The notes: a model not told the origin generated them from the sequence alone. Counted from the stretch's first letter, positions 43,338-53,012 are shown. The stretch: DNA of 64,000 bases from Pontibacter diazotrophicus (GCF_003367245.1 NZ_QRGR01000001.1:1-64000), one strand, 5' to 3'. Made by a program: numbers and translations.

Positions 43338-43620
43338 AGCAATAAAAGCTTTATACGAACTTTACTTTTAATACGTGGCAGCAAGCTGATGCGTTTAGAA
43401 GCAGATTTTAAGAGTGAATTGGCCTGCTGCTTTGTTTTTGGCGGCAGGTAGCACACCGCTCTTAACACCGCATGTCCTGGTACACCAGGTAAATTTCCCG
43501 CCGAAAATATTACCTGATGTTTCGCTTCTTTCGCGCACTTATATTCCTATTTTAGCGTTTGGCATCTCGAACGCTAAATCTCCATCATCGCAGCTACAGT
43601 ACAAGTCAAACAACTCAATT

Positions 43621-45546
43621 ATGAGAAGCATATCTTATATTCTCCTGATGCTGCTGCTTTGCCAGCAGGCCTTCGCTCAGCGCAACATCGAGACCCGCCT
43701 TGGGTATACCTACAGCGAGGATTACCAGTTTTCAGATGAGTGGCAGTACCTCTCCACCGACATCTACCTCTACAATGGCAGCCGTTTTAGCCGGGTGCTG
43801 AACGAGTTGGAGCGTGGGGTGCGCAAACCGAAGAAGAAGTATGACACGGGGCTGGAGAACCTTTTCATCACGGCGCAGCTCAAGAACATGAAGCTCTTTG
43901 GGAACGATGAAATTGTATACCCGCTCTATAACTTCTCCATCAGCGAAGACGGTAAAGAATATAAAACGCAGGTAAGCGACCACCAGGAGGTGGTGCGCAT
44001 CATCGATAAAATGCCTTTAACCTCCACCAATTCCAGTATCGACGCGGTCATAAATGCCAAGGCAGTTACGAACAACGACGGTGATCAGGTGTTCAATCTT
44101 GTAGCCAACCAGTTGGTGAATATCTCCAGGCTCACCAATCCCTCTACAGCGGTTTTGTCGCTGATAGGTGAGTTTGGCAATTTGCTGAATGCCCGCGCCA
44201 ATCGCAAAGAGTATAAGTTCAGTTCCACCATCCGGCTGTATGAGGGCCAGAACTTCGATACGCGCCTGCACTCGGTGCGTATCTATGTGTTTGTGCCCGG
44301 CGAAGTAAAAACGGTTACGATCAAATCGGTGAAGCTGGCAGATTACCTGCAGAAAAACCCCAACAAGCTGGACCGGAAGCAGCTGGAGGACGTGATTGGC
44401 TACAAAGACTATCCTTTTATGGTGGTGGCCAATTATAAATCGCTCTACAAAATGGACGTGCTCACCGGCGACGAGGTAACGCTGGACCTGATTGAAAAGC
44501 GGAAGCAGAAAATACAGAATGCCTATGAGCAAAAGCTGGTGAACGATGAAACATACCGCCACGAAAAGCTCTATGTGGAGTTTCTGAAGATTTTTGCTGA
44601 GATGCGGCAGAATCTGAACGCTTACCGCCTGAACTACCGCAATAACAGCCCGGACGTAAACGCAAAGAATCTGTTTGCCATTATTCAGGAGTACAAGCGC
44701 CTGAAAGGTACATTTGATGTGCGCGAAAAGGAGTTTGAAGAAAGCAGCACCTATCAGAACATCTTTAGAACAGAGTATCAGTCTATACTGAACAATGCAG
44801 ATTTGTACCTGGAGGCAGACCATAACCTGAAGAACGGTAAACTGCTGGTGAACACGCTCCGAGACCTGGAGAACGAACCAAATACCTGGAACTCCCCGGA
44901 GAAGCGGGAAGCGGCCCTCACCCGGCTTTATGCAGTAGAGCTGCCAAAACCGGAGTTCCTGTCTGCCTCGGTAGAGGGTGAGGCCATTGTGCGGCTGATC
45001 ACAAAGCTGGAGGACCAGCAGTACAACGAGGTATTCGCCAGGGATGTGGCGCAGCTAGGTGCAGTAGAGGCGACAGACGAAACTCTGCCAAAGCGCAATA
45101 TCCTGTCAGACAAAGCGACGAATAGCAAATGCCAGACGTGCCGTGACAAAGTGCGTGAAGCAGTGACAGATTACAACAGGCGCTACGAAAGCTTTAAGCT
45201 GAAGCAGGCCCTGATGCAAAAGAACGAGCTGAACCAGGTAGCAGAGCAAATAGTGTTTAAATGCCTGAAGCGCCAACTGTGCATCCAGAATAACCTGCAG
45301 ACCTTTGCCTCTGCTAACGAAAGCCCCGATCAGTACATCAGCCGCATGCATGAAAAGAATGAGTCCTTTGGCGTCGGCATCCAAACATTAGAACAATTAA
45401 ACAAGCAGGAGCCTGACGAGGGGAAGCTGCAGAAAGTGCAGGAATACAACACAAGGCTGAGGCACCTGACGCAGGAGGTGGAGAGATCGTGCGAGATGCT
45501 CTACAACCTGGACAAGAACCTCTGCGACTGCGCTGATGCGGGCTAA
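43621..45546 (+). CDS. Large secreted protein of unknown function
   Basis: I start at the ATG at 43621, which begins a signal peptide (MRSISYILLMLLLCQQAFAQ), giving 641 residues; an upstream extension to 43414 lacks such a signal. No known domain recognised. The N-terminal third is beta-rich (ETRLGYTYSEDYQF, YLSTDIYLYNGSRFSRVL). The middle is charged and helical (NAYEQKLVNDETYRHEKL, likely coiled coil). The C-terminal region has seven Cys, including KCQTCRDKVREAV, CLKRQLCIQ and a terminal NLCDCADAG. The Cys pairs suggest disulphides or metal. The DUF421 gene follows 46 bp later and may be co-transcribed. Confidence 0.7.
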   Translation: MRSISYILLMLLLCQQAFAQRNIETRLGYTYSEDYQFSDEWQYLSTDIYLYNGSRFSRVLNELERGVRKPKKKYDTGLENLFITAQLKNMKLFGNDEIVYPLYNFSISEDGKEYKTQVSDHQEVVRIIDKMPLTSTNSSIDAVINAKAVTNNDGDQVFNLVANQLVNISRLTNPSTAVLSLIGEFGNLLNARANRKEYKFSSTIRLYEGQNFDTRLHSVRIYVFVPGEVKTVTIKSVKLADYLQKNPNKLDRKQLEDVIGYKDYPFMVVANYKSLYKMDVLTGDEVTLDLIEKRKQKIQNAYEQKLVNDETYRHEKLYVEFLKIFAEMRQNLNAYRLNYRNNSPDVNAKNLFAIIQEYKRLKGTFDVREKEFEESSTYQNIFRTEYQSILNNADLYLEADHNLKNGKLLVNTLRDLENEPNTWNSPEKREAALTRLYAVELPKPEFLSASVEGEAIVRLITKLEDQQYNEVFARDVAQLGAVEATDETLPKRNILSDKATNSKCQTCRDKVREAVTDYNRRYESFKLKQALMQKNELNQVAEQIVFKCLKRQLCIQNNLQTFASANESPDQYISRMHEKNESFGVGIQTLEQLNKQEPDEGKLQKVQEYNTRLRHLTQEVERSCEMLYNLDKNLCDCADAG

Positions 45547-45592
45547 GGCAGAGAAAAACGTTCCCCGCAGAGTTTCCGTTTGATGGGGATGT

Positions 45593-46099
45593 ATGGGAGA
45601 TTTTTTTAACATAGCTTTTGGCATACATGGGGAGGAATTAACCTGGTGGCAGATGTCAGTGCGGGCGGTCGTCGTATTTTTTGTCGCCTTGATAATTCTG
45701 CGCATCGGCAACCACCGCATTTTTGGAAAAAACTCTGCTTTTGATATTGTGCTGGGTATTATTTACGGTTCCATTCTCAGCAGAGCCATAACCGGAAACT
45801 CTCCTTTTATCCCCACCTTAGTTGCTGCTTTAGTATTGGTGCTACTGCATAAAGGCCTAGCTATCGTAGCCTATCATTCTAGTTTCGGCTTCGGCGACTT
45901 TATAAAGGGGGAGCGGGTGAAGCTAATAGAAGATGGTGATTTGATGCGGGATGCTCTGAAGAAAAACAGTGTAACGGAAAATGACTTAGAAGAGGCGCTT
46001 CGCAAATCAGGTACCGAAGCCGATTTAAGTAAAATCAAATCGGCCTATTTAGAGCGAAGCGGTAAAATCAGCGTTATCATGAAAGATGACAACGATTAA
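45593..46099 (+). CDS. DUF421 (YetF-like) membrane protein
   Basis: 168 residues. Three N-terminal transmembrane helices (about 18-40, 50-70, 75-95) include the family segment RIGNHRIFGKNSAFDIVLGIIYGSILSRA (parts RIGNHRIFGKNSAFDIVLG and IYGSILSRAI). The soluble C-terminal DUF421 domain has VKLIEDGDLMRDALKKNSV and TENDLEEALRKSGTEADLS. Function of these inner-membrane proteins is poorly known (spore germination and stress in Bacillus relatives). It lies 46 bp after the 641-residue secreted protein gene and ends at a terminator. Confidence 0.85.
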   Translation: MGDFFNIAFGIHGEELTWWQMSVRAVVVFFVALIILRIGNHRIFGKNSAFDIVLGIIYGSILSRAITGNSPFIPTLVAALVLVLLHKGLAIVAYHSSFGFGDFIKGERVKLIEDGDLMRDALKKNSVTENDLEEALRKSGTEADLSKIKSAYLERSGKISVIMKDDND

Positions 46100-46120
46100 G
46101 AGCAGTCATGTATAAATAAA

Positions 46121-46151
46121 AGAGGCTCTCCTGCATAGCGGGAGAGCCTCT
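46121..46151. terminator. Bidirectional terminator between DUF421 and trxA
   Basis: 11-bp perfect stem (agaggctctcc at 46121-46131, complement 46141-46151) with A-run before and T-rich after; serves two convergent genes. Confidence 0.85.
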
Positions 46152-46185
46152 CTTTGTTTGTTAGAATAGGTATGTATTCTTCAGC

Positions 46186-46512
46186 TTACGCCATTTGTGA
46201 CTCTAGTTTCTGAGACAATACGTTCTTAGGCACAGCGCCTACCTGCTTGTCTACTACTTCACCATTCTTGAAAACAAGAAGGGTTGGGATGCTGCGGATA
46301 CCGAATTTAGCAGAAGTCTGCGGGTTGGCATCCACGTCTACTTTGCCGATAACGGCTTTGCCTTCGTATTCGCCGGCCAGTTCTTCTACAATCGGGCCTA
46401 CCATGCGGCACGGTCCGCACCACTCTGCCCAAAAGTCTACTAATACGGGTTTATCTGAATTGATGATCTCATCAAAATTCGCGTCTGTGATTTCTATTGC
46501 TTTGTTAGCCAT
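46186..46512 (-). CDS. trxA: Thioredoxin
   Basis: 108 residues, cytosolic, the standard length. The active site FWAEWCGPCRM is at residues 27-37, with the conserved cis-Pro in IRSIPTLLVFKNGE near 72 and the buried Asp in PVLVDFW. It reduces disulphides in ribonucleotide reductase and other targets. In related genomes trxA often lies beside dnaE; here a damaged REP-associated transposase and repeats separate the two. Confidence 0.95.
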   Translation of the reverse strand: MANKAIEITDANFDEIINSDKPVLVDFWAEWCGPCRMVGPIVEELAGEYEGKAVIGKVDVDANPQTSAKFGIRSIPTLLVFKNGEVVDKQVGAVPKNVLSQKLESQMA

Positions 46513-46785
46513 AATTTTAACGGTTTGTTGTGTTAAGTTCTATGTTTAAATATAGTAACAATTATAAGTTTGGCAAATATCCGCCCAAAATCAAATTACC
46601 TGACAAGCTGTCCTGCTATTTGCCTTTGGGGCTGCCATTCGCAATCGTTACTGTATATACTTACGGTATCGGAGCCTATCAGGGTATTATTTAATTTGTA
46701 CCAACAAGTATAATTGAAAAATGTTTAAGCAGCCGGGGAAGAAGGAGAGAGGAGGTGCATTTTATCCTTTTATCATGGATATTTT

Positions 46786-47331
46786 TTATTGAAGCAGCTC
46801 TATCTCCAGTAGCTTGCTTTCGCCTGCATAGCAACTGGCTGAGCTGTAGCGGTAATGTTCCGGCTCATTTACCCATTCTGCCCGCACCGGGTTCTGGTGA
46901 ATGTAGTCCAGCTTCTGCTCCAGAAAGGCGTTGCTATGCAGTTCCTTCGCCTCGTTTCCGTCCTGCCACAATTTGTAGTGCCGCACCTTTGGGTTTTGTC
47001 TGGCTGCAAATTCAAAGCGGTGCAACAGCCATTGCTTTCGGCTTTCCGGCTCCTCCTGTATGGCGGTGATAATTTTACGGCTGGTAAACTGCTTAAAGTC
47101 CCGGAGGATGTCTGAAAGGTTTTTGTCGTCTGCTGCCGAAGTGATCAGGTGCAGGTGGTTGCTCATCAGGCACCAGGCATGAAGGCGTAAACCTTTCTTC
47201 TCCTGACAAAACCTCAATGCATCCACGATAATATGTTTGTAGATGGGACGCGTGAAGATATCCACTCAGTCTACCACCGTCATAGTTAGAAAGTACAATC
47301 CACCGGGTACTATTTTGTTTTTGAGTCCCAT
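46786..47331 (-). pseudogene. REP-associated tyrosine transposase (RAYT, Y1_Tnp), interrupted by one TGA
   Basis: Reading from an ATG at 47331 gives MGLKNKIVPGGLYFLTMTVV and D, then TGA (47266-47268), then VDIFTRPIYKHIIVDAL and onward to the stop at 46786. Related transposases have Trp after this VV(D/G), so the stop is most simply TGG to TGA. The rest is intact: HUH motif in CLMSNHLHLITSA, catalytic Tyr in LDYIHQNPVRAEWV, and YRYSSASCY at the end. RAYTs move or copy REP hairpins; several such hairpins lie immediately 5' (47362-47484). A shorter protein from the GTG at 47265 would lack the first strand. Confidence 0.8.
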
Positions 47332-47361
47332 GTTACTCTATACCCACTATGAGCAATTGCT

Positions 47362-47484
47362 GTTCTGGATTTCTTAATCCAGAACTAAGCCTGAAGCGGA
47401 TTTCCTAATCCGCGTTAGCAGGAACACCAGTACGGGGATTAGGAAATCCCCGGCAGAAAACTTTCGGACTAAGAAGTCCGAAAG
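47362..47484. repeat. Cluster of four REP-like hairpins beside the RAYT
   Basis: GTTCTGGATTtcttAATCCAGAAC written as arms 47362-47371 and 47376-47385; GCGGATTtcctAATCCGC (47396-47413); CGGGGATTaggaAATCCCCG (47433-47452); CTTTCGGACTaagaAGTCCGAAAG as arms 47461-47470 and 47475-47484. All share a GATT/AATC-type core with a 4-base loop, the form expected of REP units used by a RAYT. Confidence 0.75.
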
Positions 47485-47503
47485 AGCAATAAGAGCAATA
47501 AAA

Positions 47504-47534
47504 AAAGAGGTATACCGCCGCAGCATACCTCTTT
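47504..47534 (-). terminator. Terminator of dnaE
   Basis: 10-bp stem AAAGAGGTAT / ATACCTCTTT with an 11-base loop and a T-run on the minus strand (plus-strand A-run before 47504), 56 bp after the dnaE stop. Confidence 0.7.
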
Positions 47535-47544
47535 CTATACTTTT

Positions 47545-47580
47545 CGAAGCTGCGGAGATTTTTAAATCTCCCAGCTTCGA
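47545..47580. repeat. REP-like hairpin at the dnaE 3' end
   Basis: TCGAAGCTG and GGAGATTT arms (47545-47561) pair with AAATCTCC and CAGCTTCGA (47564-47580). Same GATT/AATC core as the cluster beside the RAYT. Confidence 0.65.
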
Positions 47581-47589
47581 ATCTTCTAA

Positions 47590-50500
47590 TCAAATCAGCT
47601 TACATTCCCCCACGCCCATATCCTTAATAGTTGCCAGGAACAGCTTTGGGTCAATTCTATACTTGCGGGAGTACATCGGCAGGGCCAGTTTTTCCTCCGG
47701 CACGTGCAGGGTTATCTCCAGGCGCTTTTGACCAGAGCTCTCCACAATAGCATTTTCCAGTGCCTCGGCCAGGTTGGGTGTAAAGTGCTGCAGGTTGATG
47801 TTTATCTGTACGCCCTGCGCCATTTTTTCCATGATATCACCTAAGAGCTGGATGTTCTGCGGTTTCAGCTCCCACTGGTCTTCGGATTTATAACGCAGCT
47901 GCACTTTACCCCGGATAAACAGGTATAAACCCATCTTCAGGTAAGGCGAGAACTTGACGTAATCCTCTCCGAACAGCGCCATCTGCATGGAAGTGTCGTA
48001 GTCCTCCACCGTAAAGAGTGCAAATGGATTGCCGTTTCGGGCTGTGCGGATAACTATATCCGTTACCATACCGGCCACGTTCACGTCGCGGTTTTTGTAT
48101 TCTTCTATTTTATTCAGCGGACAGGTACAGTAGGAGTCTATTTCCAGCTTAAACTGGTCGAGCGGGTGCCCGGACATATAGAAACCAACTACCTCTTTCT
48201 CGCGGCGGAGCATCTCGGCCTGTGTCCAGGGGGCTACTTCCGGTATTTTAGGCATGGGTGCAGCCACAGCAGCACCACCGCCAAACAACGACTGCTGGGC
48301 AGCCTGCAGTTCAGCCTGGTAGTTGTTGCCATACCGCACCGCTTTCTCCAGCAAGCTCATGCTTTCGCTTTCCGGCACCTCTACAAGTTGGGCACGGTGG
48401 TATAGGTCCCACGAATCAAAACCGCCAGCCAGCGCCAGGCTTTCAAAGGTTTTCTTGTTCACGGCACGCAGGTTCACCCGCTTCGCGAAATCGAAGATAT
48501 CGCGATACAGTCCGTTCTCACGCTCCGCTATAATAGCATCCACCGCAGATTCGCCGGTTCCTTTTATCGCAGCCAAACCAAAACGGATGTTGCCCTGCTC
48601 GTTCACGTTGAACTTAAGTAAGGATTCGTTTACGTCCGGACCCAGCACCTGTACGCCCTGCTTGCGTGCCTCCTCAATAAAGAACGTCACCTTTTTGATG
48701 TCGTTCATGTTGTTGGTGAGCACGGCAGCCATGTATTCGGCAGGGTAATGGGCCTTCAGGTAACCTGTCTGGTAGGCCACCACGGAGTAGGCAGCGGAGT
48801 GGGAGCGGTTGAAGCCGTACTGGGCAAACTTCTCCATCACGTCGAACACCTCGGAGGCTTTCTTTGCCGGAATCTTGTGAATTTCAGCGGCACCGGCAAT
48901 AAACTTCTCACGCTCCTCGGCCATCTTCTTCATGTCCTTCTTACCCATGGCGCGGCGCAGCAAGTCGGCACCTCCCAGGGAGTAGCCGGCCAAAATCTGG
49001 GCTGTCTGCATAATCTGCTCCTGGTACACCATGATACCGTATGAGTAGTTCAGAATAGGCTCCAGCAGCTCATGCGGATACTCTACTTCCTCTTTGCCGT
49101 GCTTCCGGTTAATGAAGTTCGGGATGAACTGCATCGGGCCCGGGCGGTAAAGGGCGTTCATGGCAATCAGGTCTTCAATGTTGGTCGGCTGCAGGTCCTT
49201 GAGGTACATGCGCATACCCTCCGACTCGAACTGGAACGTACCGATGGTGTCACCGCGCTGGTACAGCTGGTACGTCTTCTCGTCGTCTATCGGAATATTA
49301 TCGATGTCAATTTCAACGCCGTGGTTCTTTTTTATCAGCTCCATAGCATCTTTGATGATGGTCAGCGTCTTTAAGCCCAGGAAGTCCATCTTCAGCATGC
49401 CCGCACTCTCAATCACTTTACCGTCGAACTGCGTCACGAGCAGGTCAGAATCCTTTGAGGTAGAAACCGGGATGTAATTCGTGATGTCATCCGGGGCGAT
49501 GATAACACCCGCCGCGTGTATACCGGTGTTACGAATAGAGCCCTCCAGCTTCTCGGCCAGCTTCAGTACAGCGGCACGCGCGTCGGTTCCTTCACGGATG
49601 GCGGCCAGGTCGAGGTTCTCCATAAAGGCCTTTGCCAGCGTAGTACCCGGCGTATCCGGCACCATCTTCGCCATCTCGTTGGCTTCGGCAAGCGGCAGAG
49701 AAGTAGAACGCGCCACGTCTTTGATAGATGATTTCGCGGCCATGGTACCAAAGGTAATAATCTGGGCTACCTGCGTTTTGCCATACTTGTCCACCACGTA
49801 GTCGATCACGCGCTGGCGGTTCACGTCGTCAAAGTCAATATCAATATCGGGCATCGACACACGTTCCGGGTTCAGGAATCGCTCAAACAGCAGGTTATAT
49901 TTAATAGGGTCGATGTTGGTGATACCGATGCAGTAGGCTACGGCAGAGCCAGCCGCCGAACCACGGCCCGGCCCCACAAACACACCCATATCGCGGCCAC
50001 GGTTAATAAAGTCCTGCACAATGAGGAAATAACCGGCAAAGCCCATGGTCTCCACAATGCGCAGCTCGTAATCCAGGCGTTCTTCTATTTCAGGCGTGAT
50101 ATCGGTATAGCGTTTTTTAGCTCCTTCATAGGTAAGGTGGCGCAGGTAAGCATCGGCACCCGCATGTTCCGGCGGTATCGGGAAGTTAGGCAGCAGGATG
50201 TCGCGCTTCAGCTTCGGAGGCGTAATCTTGTCTACAATCTCGTTGGTGTTATCCACCGCCTGCGGCACGTCCTTGAACAGCTCGTTCATCTCCGCCTGCG
50301 TCTTGAAGTAGAACTGGTCGTTGGGGAAGCCGAAGCGTGTTTTCGGACCAGCCTCATCAATACGCTGCAGCATCTGCCTTACGCTGGCGTTGTTGCTATA
50401 CTTGTTCCGGACGTTGTCTACTGTATCGTAAATCACCTTCTGGTCATCTGTCAGAAAGCGGTAATAGCGCGTGGCAAAGTCACCCACTGGTGTAGACTGA

Positions 50501-51210
50501 TCCTCGCCGGTATTCACGCAGAGCAGGATATCATGCGCGTTCCAGTCGTCCTGGTCTACATAATGGGTGTCGTTGGTGCAGATAACCTTTACGTCATACT
50601 TCTTAGCCCACTTCAGCAGCACCTGGTTGATGTCTTCCTGGCTCTTGCCTGTGCCATCAATATTCTGCAGGCCGTGGCGCTGTATCTCTATATAGTAGTC
50701 CTCACCAAACACATCCAGCCACCACTTAAAGATCTCTTCCGCCTCTTCCTCTGTTTTCCAGAGGATGGCCTGCGGCACTTCGGCACCGATGCAGCAGCTC
50801 GTGGCAATCAGGCCTTTGCTATATTTTAAAAGGAGCTCTTTGTCCATACGCGGCCACTTGCTATACACACCTTCTATATAAGAGAGCGAGCACAGCTTCG
50901 CCAGGTTCTGATAGCCCTCCTGATCTTTGGCTAGCAGCAACTGGTGGTGGCGCACATCCTTCAGCTCTTTGGTGAAGGTTTTCTGATGGCGGTCCTTCAC
51001 GAGGTAAAACTCGCAGCCCACGATTGGCTTCACGTTATACTTATTCGCCTCGGCCACAAAATTAAAGGCGGCAAACATATTACCGTGGTCCGTCATGGCT
51101 ACGGCGGGCATGCCATCGGCCTGCGCCTTTTTCATGAGCGCGCTGATGCTGGCCTGGCCATCAAGCAGCGAGTACTGCGTATGGGTATGTAAATGCGAAA
51201 AAACTGGCAT
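47590..51210 (-). CDS. dnaE: DNA polymerase III alpha subunit
   Basis: 1206 residues, the replicative polymerase catalytic subunit of the C family. The N-terminal PHP domain begins FSHLHTHTQYSLLDG and contains AMTDHGNMFAAFNF near residue 40. The palm has the catalytic PDIDIDFDD near 450 and FVGPGRGSAAGSAVAYC near 405. The fingers region includes QFESEGMRMYLKDLQPTNIE and PGPMQFIPNFINRKHGKEE, then YGFNRSHSAAYSVVAYQTGY near 805. An OB-fold (VNVAGMVTDIVIRTARNGNP near 1030) and a C-terminal tau-binding-type region follow. No start ambiguity. Confidence 0.97.
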   Translation of the reverse strand: MPVFSHLHTHTQYSLLDGQASISALMKKAQADGMPAVAMTDHGNMFAAFNFVAEANKYNVKPIVGCEFYLVKDRHQKTFTKELKDVRHHQLLLAKDQEGYQNLAKLCSLSYIEGVYSKWPRMDKELLLKYSKGLIATSCCIGAEVPQAILWKTEEEAEEIFKWWLDVFGEDYYIEIQRHGLQNIDGTGKSQEDINQVLLKWAKKYDVKVICTNDTHYVDQDDWNAHDILLCVNTGEDQSTPVGDFATRYYRFLTDDQKVIYDTVDNVRNKYSNNASVRQMLQRIDEAGPKTRFGFPNDQFYFKTQAEMNELFKDVPQAVDNTNEIVDKITPPKLKRDILLPNFPIPPEHAGADAYLRHLTYEGAKKRYTDITPEIEERLDYELRIVETMGFAGYFLIVQDFINRGRDMGVFVGPGRGSAAGSAVAYCIGITNIDPIKYNLLFERFLNPERVSMPDIDIDFDDVNRQRVIDYVVDKYGKTQVAQIITFGTMAAKSSIKDVARSTSLPLAEANEMAKMVPDTPGTTLAKAFMENLDLAAIREGTDARAAVLKLAEKLEGSIRNTGIHAAGVIIAPDDITNYIPVSTSKDSDLLVTQFDGKVIESAGMLKMDFLGLKTLTIIKDAMELIKKNHGVEIDIDNIPIDDEKTYQLYQRGDTIGTFQFESEGMRMYLKDLQPTNIEDLIAMNALYRPGPMQFIPNFINRKHGKEEVEYPHELLEPILNYSYGIMVYQEQIMQTAQILAGYSLGGADLLRRAMGKKDMKKMAEEREKFIAGAAEIHKIPAKKASEVFDVMEKFAQYGFNRSHSAAYSVVAYQTGYLKAHYPAEYMAAVLTNNMNDIKKVTFFIEEARKQGVQVLGPDVNESLLKFNVNEQGNIRFGLAAIKGTGESAVDAIIAERENGLYRDIFDFAKRVNLRAVNKKTFESLALAGGFDSWDLYHRAQLVEVPESESMSLLEKAVRYGNNYQAELQAAQQSLFGGGAAVAAPMPKIPEVAPWTQAEMLRREKEVVGFYMSGHPLDQFKLEIDSYCTCPLNKIEEYKNRDVNVAGMVTDIVIRTARNGNPFALFTVEDYDTSMQMALFGEDYVKFSPYLKMGLYLFIRGKVQLRYKSEDQWELKPQNIQLLGDIMEKMAQGVQININLQHFTPNLAEALENAIVESSGQKRLEITLHVPEEKLALPMYSRKYRIDPKLFLATIKDMGVGECKLI

Positions 51211-51491
51211 TTAGGGGGAATTATGAATTACAAATTATGAATTACGAATGACCTTTATATTAGAGGAAGTCTAAACATATTTGTCATTTCCGGGATGTTA
51301 AAAGTACGAAAAATAGAGCGGCTGCCCAAACCAAACAGTAGCTGGAACGATAACAAATAGGAGGTATAAATAGTCCCAGTTACAGCACTTGCTTTCACCT
51401 TGGTCGTAACATACTGCTGTTTAATCTATAACTCCGGAGCGGTATCACTACGTAAGTAAAAAGCTGTGCCAGGGAAGGAGAAAACTACTAT
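51211..51491. other. Divergent spacer between dnaE and the MFS gene
   Basis: 281 bp. Two nearly identical copies of attatgaattac lie just upstream of dnaE. No gene, hairpin or strong promoter could be assigned; TAnnTTT-like sites are present but not exact. Confidence 0.4.
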
Positions 51492-52820
51492 ATGGGAGAA
51501 GCGAAATCAGAAGGAAAGCTAAGCGGGATGTTCAGGGCGCTGCAATCGCGCAACTACAGGTTGTTTTTTGTGGGGCAGGGGATTTCGCTTATTGGTACCT
51601 GGATGCAGCAGATTGCGCTGAGCTGGCTCGTTTACCGCCTCACCGATTCGGTGTTCCTGCTAGGAGCTGTTACCTTCTCCAGCCAGATTCCCTCTTTCCT
51701 GCTCGGACCCTTCGCGGGTGTGGCCGCCGATAAATTTGACCGCCACAAGGTACTAGTCGTTACGCAATCGCTTTCTATGCTGCAGGCTTCCACGCTGGCT
51801 GTTCTGGTTCTGACCGATACTATTGAGATATGGCATATACTGGCGTTAAGTGCCGTACTGGGCGTTATCAACGCCTTTGATATTTCTACCCGGCAGGCCT
51901 TTGTTTTTGAGCTGGTGGAGAAGCGGGAAGACATCAGTAACGCTATTGCCCTGAACTCCTCCATGTTTAACATGGCGCGCCTTGTCGGGCCAACTATAGC
52001 GGGACTGATCATAGCGGTGGTGGGAGAGGGTATCTGTATTCTCATTAATGCAGTCAGTTATATTGCCGTGCTGGCCTCGCTGCTGATGATGCAACTGAAG
52101 CCTTTTGAGCGGGCAACGCAGCAACGCAAGGCCTGGCAGTCGTTGAAAGACGGTTTTCAGTACGCATTCGGATTTCCACCTATCCGGGCACTGATTACGA
52201 TTGTGGCGCTGCTGAGCCTTTTCGGGATGCCGTTTAGTGTGCTGCTGCCTGTTTTTGCCCGCGATATTCTGCACGGCGGGGCCAACACGTTGGGCTACTT
52301 GATGGGGGCCTCTGGCTTCGGGGCTTTAGCCGGAGCCATGTTTCTGGCGCAGCGGAAATCAGTGGTGGGGCTGGGGAAGATAATTGTGGGGATGATGATC
52401 CTGTTTGGCTCCTCATTGATTGCCTTTTCCTTTTCAACCATGCTGGTGCTGTCTCTTTTGCTGATGCTGTTTTCCGGCTTCGGCATGATTGTGTCGATGG
52501 CCTCCTGCAACACCCTGCTGCAGACTATTGTAGACGATGACAAGCGTGGACGCGTGATGAGCCTCTATGCGACAGCGTTTATGGGCATGGCTCCCATCGG
52601 AAGTATGTTGGCAGGTGCCGTGGCAGAGCATATAGGCGTTGGGTATACGCTGGCCGGATGCGGCCTGCTGTGCGCGGTGAGTATTGTGCCTTTTGCTGTA
52701 AGTCTGCCACGCCTCCGGCAGATGGTGTGGCCCATCTATGAACGCCTCGGCATTGTGCCGGAGATTGCCACAGGCCTCCAGTCAGCCTCCAACCTGACGG
52801 CACCGCCGGAGGAAAGGTAG
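51492..52820 (+). CDS. MFS transporter of the EntS type
   Basis: 442 residues with about eleven or twelve hydrophobic helices. Family features: ALQSRNYRLFFVGQGISLIG near residue 17 and TWMQQIALSWLVYRLT after it, then LLGPFAGVAADKFDRHKVLV near 74 (the MFS loop 2-3 signature), and DDDKRGRVMSLYATAFMGMA near 347. This pattern is that of the enterobactin-exporter-like MFS_3 group. Substrate unknown; no siderophore genes adjoin it. Confidence 0.85.
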   Translation: MGEAKSEGKLSGMFRALQSRNYRLFFVGQGISLIGTWMQQIALSWLVYRLTDSVFLLGAVTFSSQIPSFLLGPFAGVAADKFDRHKVLVVTQSLSMLQASTLAVLVLTDTIEIWHILALSAVLGVINAFDISTRQAFVFELVEKREDISNAIALNSSMFNMARLVGPTIAGLIIAVVGEGICILINAVSYIAVLASLLMMQLKPFERATQQRKAWQSLKDGFQYAFGFPPIRALITIVALLSLFGMPFSVLLPVFARDILHGGANTLGYLMGASGFGALAGAMFLAQRKSVVGLGKIIVGMMILFGSSLIAFSFSTMLVLSLLLMLFSGFGMIVSMASCNTLLQTIVDDDKRGRVMSLYATAFMGMAPIGSMLAGAVAEHIGVGYTLAGCGLLCAVSIVPFAVSLPRLRQMVWPIYERLGIVPEIATGLQSASNLTAPPEER

Positions 52821-52821
52821 G

Positions 52822-53012
52822 TTTGGTTGTTGGTTGTTGGTTGTTAGTTATTAGGTTATGGGTGTTAGTGGTGAATTCTTACAAAGACAGGTTTGCTGAT
52901 ACTACACTACATAAAAGCAGAAAGCCGATATTCTATAGCCGGCTTTCTGCTTTAAGTATATATCCAATAACTATTTACTATCAACTAACAACCAGAAAGT
53001 AACAACCAACAA
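52822..53012. repeat. Inverted pair of TTGTTGG-like tracts bracketing a hairpin
   Basis: A run of ggttgttggttgttggttgt units just after the MFS stop faces a complementary run (caactaacaaccag ... aacaaccaacaacta) just before the LysM gene stop. The terminator hairpin at 52914-52953 is between them, so the whole spacer can fold as one large structure. Confidence 0.6.
52914..52953. terminator. Bidirectional terminator
   Basis: 14-bp perfect stem (aaagcagaaagccg and its complement) between the convergent MFS and LysM genes. Confidence 0.85.
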
